Shown here one piece after another: positions 8,404 through 14,888 of a DNA stretch of 27,053 nt. The translations under genes and the position numbers were made by a program. This DNA comes from CAYSDH01 sp964429805 (GTDB lineage: Bacteria > Bacteroidota > Bacteroidia > Flavobacteriales_D > JABDKJ01): NCBI GenBank assembly GCA_964429805.1, contig CAYSDH010000044.1, positions 1-27,053 of the forward strand, in the 5' to 3' direction. Under the pieces are notes generated by a model. It made no database searches, was not told the DNA's origin, and was given only the letters and a program-made list of their open reading frames with translations. How positions within the stretch are numbered: the first letter of the stretch is position 1; the number at the start of each line of letters is the position of its first letter.

Positions 8404-9162
8404 ATGAACCTAAACTTTGCTGTACTAATCGATGCCGATAATGTGCCCTCAGCGCATCTTAAAGAGATGATGGAGGAGATAGCAAAATATGGTAACCCGA
8501 CCATCAAACGCATCTATGGCGACTGGACAAAACCCAATCTGTCAAAGTGGAAAAACCTGCTCTTGGAAAACGCCATTACTCCGATACAGCAGTACGGTTA
8601 CACCACGGGAAAAAACGCCACTGACTCAGCCATGATTATTGATGCGATGGATATACTCTATTCGCAAAAGGTAAATGGATTTTGTCTCGTCTCTAGTGAT
8701 AGTGACTTTACTCGTCTTGCTACTCGACTCAGAGAAGCAGGCATGCAAGTAATCGGTATTGGAGAAAAAAAGACGCCTAACCCCTTTATAGTCGCCTGCG
8801 ATAAGTTCATTTATATCGAGATACTGAAGAGTCAATCGACCAAAGATGGAGAAGGCAAAGAAGCCGTTAAAAGTAGTGTTGATGCCATCACTAAAAAGGA
8901 AATCAAACTCATCGCCACCACCATTTCAGATCTTTCAGATGATGATGGCTGGGCATTTTTAGGCGATGTGGGTAGTCTGCTTCTCAAAAAGCAACCAAAT
9001 TTTGATTCAAGAAATTATGGTTTTCAAAAACTCACACCTCTTATAGATTCCATCGGGTCATTTGAGGTGGAGCAGAGAGAAGGAGCTAAAAAGAGCAATA
9101 AGTTGATATTTGTAAGAAATAAACAAGCCAAAAATACTAAAGGGCGAAAGAAGAAAAAGTAG
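8404..9162 (+). CDS. NYN/LabA-type PIN-like protein with C-terminal OST-HTH (LOTUS) domain
   Basis: The first ~140 residues are an NYN domain: FAVLIDADNVP with D10 and D12, KNATDSAMIIDAMDIL with D74, and SSDSDF with D99 and D101. These acidic residues are where NYN/PIN-fold nucleases bind the metal. After a linker, residues ~160-245 (EIKLIATTISDLSDDDGWAF...) match the OST-HTH/LOTUS pattern, a winged-helix RNA-binding module. The C-terminus is very basic (KGRKKKK). The likely role is metal-dependent RNA cleavage or RNA binding, but no substrate is known. It sits 68 bases after cca and two genes before miaA, in a tRNA-maturation neighbourhood. Confidence 0.88.
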   Translation: MNLNFAVLIDADNVPSAHLKEMMEEIAKYGNPTIKRIYGDWTKPNLSKWKNLLLENAITPIQQYGYTTGKNATDSAMIIDAMDILYSQKVNGFCLVSSDSDFTRLATRLREAGMQVIGIGEKKTPNPFIVACDKFIYIEILKSQSTKDGEGKEAVKSSVDAITKKEIKLIATTISDLSDDDGWAFLGDVGSLLLKKQPNFDSRNYGFQKLTPLIDSIGSFEVEQREGAKKSNKLIFVRNKQAKNTKGRKKKK

Positions 9163-9208
9163 TCCCACCAACCTTGGACTTGAAACCGTTTAAATCGCAC
9201 ATAGATTA

Positions 9209-9754
9209 ATGGAAATAGTAAGATTCAGAGTAGCACTAGACAGCGAAGAAGTCGTATTTCGTGATATCGACATCGCTTTGGATGAGAAGTTTGAACTACT
9301 GCATCACACTGTTGTAGAAGCATTTGGCATGGAAGAAGGTCAGATGTCTTCGTTTTACGAGAGTAATGAGCAGTGGGACAAAGGCCTCGAGATCCCCCTG
9401 GTAGACATGGGCACAGCTGATGAGCCTATGGCCAACATGAGCGAGCTTGGCTTTAAAGAGCGCAACATAGAAGTGGGTTATCGTCTGCTGTATGTCTTTG
9501 ACTTTTTAAACCTCAAGATATTTTATCTCGAAGCCATCGATATGCTTGAGGCAGAAGATGGAGTAGACTATCCGTGTATCACCGTGCGAGTGGGTGACAA
9601 CCCTGTCTTTAAAAATAGTATTGCTGTGGACCTTACTGATGAGGCCCTTCTGCAAGGTGTCGAAGAGTTTGACCCTCACTCACACGAAGACGATTTTGAC
9701 GATGGTTTTGACGAAGGTCATGAGAACATTGATGACCTTGATGGGTTGATATGA
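9209..9754 (+). CDS. Plasmid pRiA4b ORF-3-like family protein
   Basis: Residues 1-~130 match the pRiA4b ORF-3-like family by pattern: an N-terminal strand (IVRFRVAL), then FELLHHTVVEAFGMEEGQMSSFY, where an aromatic or hydrophobic helix follows the HH pair. The last ~30 residues are strongly acidic (HEDDFDDGFDEGHENIDDLD). No enzyme motif, signal peptide or membrane segment is seen. Family members were first noted on a plasmid and beside IS1096-type elements, but here there is no transposase and the gene overlaps miaA by four bases (ATGA), so it is a resident chromosomal gene translationally coupled to miaA. Function is unknown. Confidence 0.78.
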   Translation: MEIVRFRVALDSEEVVFRDIDIALDEKFELLHHTVVEAFGMEEGQMSSFYESNEQWDKGLEIPLVDMGTADEPMANMSELGFKERNIEVGYRLLYVFDFLNLKIFYLEAIDMLEAEDGVDYPCITVRVGDNPVFKNSIAVDLTDEALLQGVEEFDPHSHEDDFDDGFDEGHENIDDLDGLI

Positions 9755-10662
9755 GCAAGACGCTCATCGTTATTATTGGCCCAACAGCTGTGGGCAAGAC
9801 CGCTCTCAGTATTGACTTAGCCAAAGCACTTCAGACTGAAATAATCTCTGCTGACTCTCGTCAGTTTTATAAAGAAATAGGCATCGGTACGGCCAAACCC
9901 ACCATTGAAGAAATGGATGGTGTACCCCATCACTTCGTAGATTTCCTGCCGCTAGACAGTGACTATTCTGCTGGTCAGTATGAAAAAGAAGCCCTCAATA
10001 TTATTGAGGAACTCTTCAAGAAAAAAGAGCACGTGATACTCTCAGGAGGCAGCGGTCTGTTTGTGCGTGCCGTGTGCAGTGGACTAGATGACACGCCCCG
10101 TGACTTAAACATTCGCAAGCAACTCAATGAGCGACACGGCAACGAAGGCCTCGACAACTTAGTCACGGAACTCTGTGCCTTAGATGCCGAAGCCGAAAAA
10201 CGCATAGACCTGAAAAATCCGCAGCGCGTGATTCGAGCACTTGAGGTCTGTTTAGTTAGTGGGCGCCCCTACTCTACTTTTTTGAGCGGTCTAAAAAAAA
10301 CTAGACCATTTAACATCCTGACTGTAGGACTTAGAAGAAGCAGAGAAAATCTATATGACCGAATCAACCAACGCGCAGACATCATGATGAATGAAGGTTG
10401 GCTTGAGGAGTGTCACGCAGTGATTGATAAGCGTCATCTTAATGCGTTAAACACAGTCGGCTACAAAGAAATATTTCGTCACATAGATGGAGAACTTTCT
10501 TTTGATGCCTGTCTAGAATTGGTCAAACAAAAGACGAGGAACTTTGCCAAAAGACAAATGACTTATTTCAAATCTATGGATGACGTGCATTGGATTGATT
10601 TACCTAACGACCAGGCTAGTCAAACGATACAAGAGCTTTTGAGCAAATTTGAGCCTAAGTAA
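9751..10662 (+). CDS. miaA: tRNA dimethylallyltransferase
   Basis: Transfers the dimethylallyl group from DMAPP to N6 of A37 in tRNAs that read UNN codons. The P-loop GPTAVGKT is at 10-17, the DSRQ motif at 35-38 (Asp35 being the expected catalytic base), followed by IGTAKPT and HHFVD, and GYKEI with the RNFAKRQMTYF motif towards the end. The length of 303 is normal. The start is fixed by the four-base overlap with the pRiA4b-like gene and by the usual MxKTLIVIxGPTAxGKT opening. The segment contributes to a local group of tRNA genes (tsaC, cca, miaA, and rnz on the other strand). Confidence 0.97.
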   Translation: MSKTLIVIIGPTAVGKTALSIDLAKALQTEIISADSRQFYKEIGIGTAKPTIEEMDGVPHHFVDFLPLDSDYSAGQYEKEALNIIEELFKKKEHVILSGGSGLFVRAVCSGLDDTPRDLNIRKQLNERHGNEGLDNLVTELCALDAEAEKRIDLKNPQRVIRALEVCLVSGRPYSTFLSGLKKTRPFNILTVGLRRSRENLYDRINQRADIMMNEGWLEECHAVIDKRHLNALNTVGYKEIFRHIDGELSFDACLELVKQKTRNFAKRQMTYFKSMDDVHWIDLPNDQASQTIQELLSKFEPK

Positions 10663-10789
10663 GTACGTGTATTTCCTTGTGGATAAGTGCAAGTTTGACC
10701 TTTGACCGATGGGCGTAAGAGCGAGTAATTTAGTGCTCAAGAAACACACCCGCATCAATGTCGATGCACACAAAACTAGACACTACACC

Positions 10790-11125
10790 ATGAGTCAAAA
10801 AAGAATCGATCTGATCAGTGAAATGCTGAACAAGAATCCGGAGGATTCGTATCTCCGTTATGCCATCGCTATAGAATACTTGAATATCGGTGACAGAAAC
10901 AGAGCTATTAAAGAGCTTACTATCATAACCAAAAACGACAAGAGCTACATGGCTAGCTACTATCAGCTTGGTACATTGCTTGAGCAGAAAGGAGCCAAAA
11001 AGAAGGCTATTGATGTATACAAGTCTGGGTATGAAGTGGCCAAAAAGAAAAATGACATTAAGACTATGGGCGAACTTTCAGAGGCGCTTCTTATCTTAAA
11101 CGTCTATGACGACCAGCCCTATTGA
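10790..11125 (+). CDS. Small tetratricopeptide-repeat protein
   Basis: A helical protein of 111 residues (MSQKRIDLISEML...) with about two TPR units: NPEDSYLRYAIAIEYLNIGDRNRAIKE and KSYMASYYQLGTLLEQKGAKKKAIDVY. An in-frame ATG at 10709 would add 27 residues (MGVRASNLVLKKHTRINV...) without family-like character, so the start at 10790 is preferred. No signal peptide, so a cytoplasmic scaffold is most likely. The 3' end overlaps the following protease gene by 20 bases, which suggests coupled expression. No specific partner can be named. Confidence 0.75.
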   Translation: MSQKRIDLISEMLNKNPEDSYLRYAIAIEYLNIGDRNRAIKELTIITKNDKSYMASYYQLGTLLEQKGAKKKAIDVYKSGYEVAKKKNDIKTMGELSEALLILNVYDDQPY

Positions 11126-11912
11126 TAATGACGATATAGTCAGCGAGAAGCTGACTTCCGAAATTTGGAATGCACCGGTGACAGCAGTCATCGGTTTTGC
11201 TATTATATGCCTGTGGGCATTCTTTCAACTTATCGGAATGCTGGTGGGTGCCATCGGTACGCCAGCCATGGATGCACTTCAGTCTGCTGTGCTCAGTGGC
11301 AATGAAGATGACATGATGCAAATCATCACACAAGGAGACATTCTCTGGATGTCTGCCTTTTTCTCTTCTATTGGAGGGGTGATAGTGGTCTGTATTTTTA
11401 TTTGGATGAAACGAGGCTTGTCCATCAAAGAGTATCTCAATCTTCATAATCCAGATTGGAAGTGCTGGCTGAAATGGGTGGGGATATTCGTCTTGTTCAG
11501 TATCGTCTTAGAGGCCATTGCTCAGAACTTTGAAGAGCTACAGACTGACTTCATGACTGATGTGCTAAAGAACACGGGCAATCTGCCCATGCTCGCGCTC
11601 ACAGTAGGTGTACTCGGCCCCATATTTGAAGAAGTCTTTTTCCGTGGCTTTTTATTTAAGAGTTGGGAGAAATCTATAGGAGGACACGCCACTGTGCTCA
11701 TCACCTCAAGCATATTTGCGTTTATGCACTATGGTCAGTATGAACTTGGTGTGGTGCTTCTCATCATACCAATGGGAATGATATTAGGGTATGCGCGCCT
11801 TTACACAGGGTCGCTCTTTGTACCTATAGTGCTGCACGTTGCAAACAATGTGTTGGCCACATACATGGGATTAGAGCAACTGAAAGAAGTTGCACCGGCC
11901 ATGGTCTTTTAG
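11106..11912 (+). CDS. CPBP family intramembrane glutamic endopeptidase (CAAX-like protease)
   Basis: A polytopic membrane protein with hydrophobic segments at about 25-55, 86-108, 127-147, 165-180, 198-212, 220-240 and 242-258. The three conserved motifs are intact: EEVFFR at 175-180, FAFMH with His208, and HVANN with His244 and Asn248. These form the intramembrane glutamate active site of the CPBP (Abi, Rce1-like) family. In bacteria members process small peptides or membrane proteins; the target here is unknown. The start overlaps the end of the TPR gene by 20 bases. The stop overlaps the converging response-regulator stop by four bases, with no terminator between them. Confidence 0.9.
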   Translation: MTTSPIDNDDIVSEKLTSEIWNAPVTAVIGFAIICLWAFFQLIGMLVGAIGTPAMDALQSAVLSGNEDDMMQIITQGDILWMSAFFSSIGGVIVVCIFIWMKRGLSIKEYLNLHNPDWKCWLKWVGIFVLFSIVLEAIAQNFEELQTDFMTDVLKNTGNLPMLALTVGVLGPIFEEVFFRGFLFKSWEKSIGGHATVLITSSIFAFMHYGQYELGVVLLIIPMGMILGYARLYTGSLFVPIVLHVANNVLATYMGLEQLKEVAPAMVF

Positions 11913-12574
11913 TTCTTGGAGAAGCTAAGTGAGTCAGTATCAATCACACCTTCTTTTACTGCATAAAGCACTGCCTCGGCTGTGTTTTTTGCTCCAATTT
12001 TAGACATGATGTTTTTACGATGTGTAGTCACCGTATGACCACTCAAGAAGAGTATGTCAGCAATCTCTGCATTGGTATGACCTGTAGCGATGTAGCGTAG
12101 GATTTCATTTTCACGCTCAGACAAGAGAATCGGCTCACAAGACAAGTCTTCAAGACTCAGTTCTTCTACATTGACACCCGACACCTGAAGCGCACGGATA
12201 ATGTCTCCGCAAAAGAATCTACCTCCTTGAGACACCTCAATCAGACTGTCTTTGATTTCTTTGATAGAACAATCTGTTTTCACATAGCCATGCACACCAC
12301 TCTTTATGGCATTGAGCACAGTGTTGGCAGATTGCAGAGGCGTAATGGCCACTACTTTGGCATTTCCATTTTTCTTGATCAACCGAGGCAGGCAGTCTAA
12401 GCCAAATCCATCAGTAGAAAAATCCATGAGAATAACGTCTGCCTGAAAGGTCGAGGAAGCAAGGGCAGCGTACTTCGTGAAAATCTCCACGTCATCCACT
12501 TCCGGCATCTCCATGCACAAGGCATGAAGTCCTCTACTCACTAATTCGTTACTGTCTGCTATCGCCACTTTCAT
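11909..12574 (-). CDS. NarL/FixJ-type response regulator, LuxR-HTH output
   Basis: A receiver domain (~1-125) has the phosphoacceptor Asp51 in VILMDF, Thr78 at the switch position and Lys99 (GYVKTD). The acidic pocket is reduced: ADSNEL gives D7-S8 where D-D is usual. A LuxR-type helix-turn-helix follows at ~150-215 (LSERENEILRYIATGHTNAEIADILFLS, then TVTTHRKNIMSKIGAKN), the DNA-recognition signature. No sensor kinase is nearby, so it is an orphan regulator. A -7 box lies seven bases before the ATG. Targets are unknown. Confidence 0.93.
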   Translation of the reverse strand: MKVAIADSNELVSRGLHALCMEMPEVDDVEIFTKYAALASSTFQADVILMDFSTDGFGLDCLPRLIKKNGNAKVVAITPLQSANTVLNAIKSGVHGYVKTDCSIKEIKDSLIEVSQGGRFFCGDIIRALQVSGVNVEELSLEDLSCEPILLSERENEILRYIATGHTNAEIADILFLSGHTVTTHRKNIMSKIGAKNTAEAVLYAVKEGVIDTDSLSFSKN

Positions 12575-12581
12575 GTGGTTG

Positions 12582-12589
12582 CAAAGATA
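12582..12589 (-). promoter_or_regulatory. -7 promoter box for the response regulator
   Basis: On the minus strand this reads TATCTTTG, an exact TAnnTTTG match. It ends seven bases before the ATG, so a leaderless or nearly leaderless mRNA is expected. Confidence 0.5.
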
Positions 12590-12703
12590 TCATTTGGGAG
12601 TTAGCGAATGTTGAATTTTCTCTTGTGTATTGGGAATCTATTCACATACTACCTGAGAGATTCCATTCAAAATAAAATCAAACTAAAAGGCCATCACTGA
12701 TCT

Positions 12704-12731
12704 CACCTCCACTACACCTCCACTACACCTC
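12704..12731. repeat. 11-base tandem repeat over the rnz stop codon
   Basis: The unit CACCTCCACTA occurs twice in a row (12704-12714, 12715-12725), followed by a partial third (CACCTC). The rnz stop (TAG on the minus strand, 12723-12725) lies at the end of the second copy, so the last two codons and the stop appear twice. This is probably a slippage duplication. Confidence 0.75.
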
Positions 12732-13637
12732 AAACACCGACCCTTCCTTGGCCAACTCTGTCTTCTCAAACACGGCCATCGCTTGTTGGTGCAGCTCATC
12801 TAGTTCGGTGTAGCGCGCAGAGTAATGACCAATAATTAACTGAGACACATCTGCTTCTTTCGCTATGGTGGCAGCTTGTCGAGCGGTGGAGTGCTTGGTT
12901 TTTTTCGCGCGCTCTCGGTCTTCTTCTATAAACGTAGCCTCGTGGTACAGCAGGTCCACTTCTTTAATCACATCTACTATCTCTGGCTTATACGCGGTGT
13001 CACTGCAATAGGCAAAAGATCGTGCCTTAGGTGGATTAAAAGTCAGCTGGGCGTTGGGTACCACCGTGCCATCTTCTTTGACCAGGTCCTCTCCCATCAC
13101 CAGCTTATTCATATCCTTTACGCCAGCCCCGTGTGCATCTGCGGCTTGCTTGTCAATCTTTCGTTTTAGACTATGCTCTCTAAACAGAAATCCGGTAGTA
13201 GGAATTTTATGTGTGAGTGGAAACGCAATCACTTCGATATTATCTAACTCGACCACCTTCTCCACTTTTGTATGATCTGTGACAACATACTCTACTGGAA
13301 ACTGAAGTTTGGACGCAGACATGTCCAGATGCATCTCAATCATCTCTTGCAGCCTACTCGGCCCCACTATGGTCAACGTCTTTTCTCTTCCTAACAAGTT
13401 GTATGACGACACCAGACCCATCAGGCCTAGATAATGATCGCCATGGAGGTGACTGATGAAGATGTGGCTAATGCGCTGCATCCTGATCCTGTTTTGCCTG
13501 AGTTTTTGCTGGGTGCCCTCACCACAGTCCATCAAAAAGAGTTTTTCGTGTATGGCCACAACTTGAGCAGATGGATTACGTCCGGCAGTTGGGAGTGCAG
13601 ATCCGCATCCTAATATGGTAATGTCAAAGCGTTTCAT
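12723..13637 (-). CDS. rnz: Ribonuclease Z
   Basis: A metallo-beta-lactamase-fold endonuclease that cuts pre-tRNA 3' trailers. The zinc site HLHGDH is at 63-68, with further conserved pieces: TILGCGSALPTAGRNPSAQ near the start, AYCSDTAY (Asp ligand), LYHEATF and IIGHYSARY near the end. Length (304) is normal for the short form. The start is well fixed by the family opening (MxFxxTILGCGSA). A terminator hairpin with its U-run directly abuts the ATG, leaving no room for a leader or a normal ribosome-binding site. Another tRNA-maturation gene, but on the strand opposite to cca and miaA. Confidence 0.96.
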   Translation of the reverse strand: MKRFDITILGCGSALPTAGRNPSAQVVAIHEKLFLMDCGEGTQQKLRQNRIRMQRISHIFISHLHGDHYLGLMGLVSSYNLLGREKTLTIVGPSRLQEMIEMHLDMSASKLQFPVEYVVTDHTKVEKVVELDNIEVIAFPLTHKIPTTGFLFREHSLKRKIDKQAADAHGAGVKDMNKLVMGEDLVKEDGTVVPNAQLTFNPPKARSFAYCSDTAYKPEIVDVIKEVDLLYHEATFIEEDRERAKKTKHSTARQAATIAKEADVSQLIIGHYSARYTELDELHQQAMAVFEKTELAKEGSVFEV

Positions 13638-13667
13638 AAAAAAACCGTCTAGCCTGAGGCTAGACGG
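13638..13667 (-). terminator. Rho-independent terminator directly upstream of rnz
   Basis: A perfect 10-bp stem (13645-13654 with 13658-13667) with a TGA/TCA three-base loop; an outer A-T pair extends it. On the minus strand it is followed by seven T residues (13644-13638), immediately followed by the rnz ATG. It most likely ends the transcript of the secreted-protein gene at 13693-14466. Confidence 0.85.
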
Positions 13668-13692
13668 TCATATTAAAATTCATTTATAGAAA

Positions 13693-14466
13693 TCAATTGC
13701 TGTATACCATTCGCTTGGTCACATGCCCCTGCTCAGTGATAATAGAGTACAGGTAAATTCCTTCATTTAATCCGTCAGGCTCAAAGCGATACGTGTTCAC
13801 ACCCGAGCGTCCTTGAATTTCAGTATTAAACACCTCATCGCCCAGCATATTCACCACTTTAAAGGTAGCGGGACCGGCATTCATCAATTCAAACTCAATG
13901 TCTGTAAACCTATCAAATGGATTAGGTCTGTTTTGCTGCAACACGGCACGTACCTCCACATCATCTGATAGACCTACTGCTGTCGAGTCAGTGACGACAA
14001 TCCGGTATCCATCAAAAGTGAGGTCATACTCAATGGTGCTTCCTAGAAAAAACACGTAAGCTCTTACAGTAATCTCTATGTCATAAACCCCTGCTTCTGC
14101 TGGCGCTGTTCCTGAAAGAGCGGCACAACCTAGCGAATCAGGTAAGTATGTGCATGGACTTGGTGTATGAGAGCCGCACGCATAATCCATACCTGCAGGC
14201 AAGCCAATTACACTAAGCACCGAGCCTGAGTCTATAGGAGCCGATACTTGAACGGGAAGCCCCGGAACATCTGAAGTATTTGAAGGCAAAATCATGTCCA
14301 ACTGAGTGAAATAAGCATCGTTTATTTCAACAGGCGGAAAATTGGTGGTCGTGTCCGGCCACACTCCAAATACAGAGTCTGTATACAGTATATTAGGAGT
14401 GCACTGCGCGTTAGCGTAGTGCGACAATCCTGAAATACATAAAAGCAGAAGTAAGAATCTTTTCAT
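13693..14466 (-). CDS. Small secreted protein with type IX (type A) C-terminal sorting domain
   Basis: A signal peptide (MKRFLLLLLCISGLSHYANA, cleavage near residue 20, before QC) opens the 257-residue chain. A middle Ig-like segment contains the Cys-bearing phrases GLPAGMDYACG, PCTYLPDSLGC and GTAPAEAGVYDIEI, probably disulphide-stabilised. The last ~80 residues are a type A T9SS sorting domain: QNRPNPF near 180, then TFKVVNMLGDEVF, LNEGIYLYSI and a basic end (TKRMVYSN). The protein should cross the outer membrane through T9SS and be attached to or released from the surface. Its job is unknown. It follows the STAS gene by 17 bases and ends at the terminator before rnz. Confidence 0.88.
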   Translation of the reverse strand: MKRFLLLLLCISGLSHYANAQCTPNILYTDSVFGVWPDTTTNFPPVEINDAYFTQLDMILPSNTSDVPGLPVQVSAPIDSGSVLSVIGLPAGMDYACGSHTPSPCTYLPDSLGCAALSGTAPAEAGVYDIEITVRAYVFFLGSTIEYDLTFDGYRIVVTDSTAVGLSDDVEVRAVLQQNRPNPFDRFTDIEFELMNAGPATFKVVNMLGDEVFNTEIQGRSGVNTYRFEPDGLNEGIYLYSIITEQGHVTKRMVYSN

Positions 14467-14483
14467 ATAATGTTATTTACGCC

Positions 14484-14855
14484 TTATTCGTCCGCAACAT
14501 CCTTGCCAATCTGCTCCATCATCTGGAGGTCTTCTGCTTCAGATAAGGTAGGTGCAATGTTTAAAACAGAATCTAACTGAGAAATAGAAACTAGCTTTTG
14601 AACTGCAGGTTCTAACCCTGACAAGACAAACGTTCCTTCACTCGATTTGCACAGACGGTTAGCGACCAAAATGGCACTAAGTCCTGAAGAATCGCAATAG
14701 CGTGTTCCGCTGAGGTCGATAATAATGTTCTTAACCCCATTCTTATTAAGAAAGACCAACTCCGACTTTAAATCTGGCGCAAACTGTGCGTCTAATTTTT
14801 CCAACCCTGAGGTGACGATGGAGTATTGCTCTTTATTTTCAATCTTGAAATTCAT
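14484..14855 (-). CDS. STAS domain protein (SpoIIAA/RsbV-type anti-anti-sigma factor family)
   Basis: A single-domain protein of 123 residues. The segment IIIDLSGTRYCDSSGLSAILVA holds the conserved D-S-S-G at about residues 54-57, where the serine is phosphorylated in SpoIIAA/RsbV proteins. In partner-switching systems the unphosphorylated form binds an anti-sigma kinase or another partner. No sigma factor or PP2C phosphatase is nearby, but a kinase-fold (SiaB-type) gene lies 8 kb away. It has its own -7 box upstream. It stands between pyrB and the secreted-protein gene. Which partner it controls is unknown. Confidence 0.88.
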   Translation of the reverse strand: MNFKIENKEQYSIVTSGLEKLDAQFAPDLKSELVFLNKNGVKNIIIDLSGTRYCDSSGLSAILVANRLCKSSEGTFVLSGLEPAVQKLVSISQLDSVLNIAPTLSEAEDLQMMEQIGKDVADE

Positions 14856-14872
14856 GTGTCCTTGTGTTTTCC

Positions 14873-14880
14873 CAAAAATA
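14873..14880 (-). promoter_or_regulatory. -7 promoter box for the STAS gene
   Basis: Minus strand TATTTTTG is an exact TAnnTTTG match, 17 bases before the STAS ATG. A TTG (14903-14901) sits 20 bases further upstream, at about the right distance for the -33 element, inside the 3' end of pyrB. A following gene set (STAS, secreted protein) can thus be transcribed apart from pyrRB. Confidence 0.55.
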
Positions 14881-14888
14881 TAAAAAAA

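Noticed and set aside
9209..9754. Mobile element call for the pRiA4b ORF-3-like gene
   Set aside because: No transposase, inverted repeats or target duplication; the gene overlaps miaA in an otherwise core region.
10709..10789. Upstream ATG extending the small TPR protein by 27 residues
   Set aside because: The added residues lack TPR or signal character and the family-like sequence begins at 10790; kept as an alternative start only.
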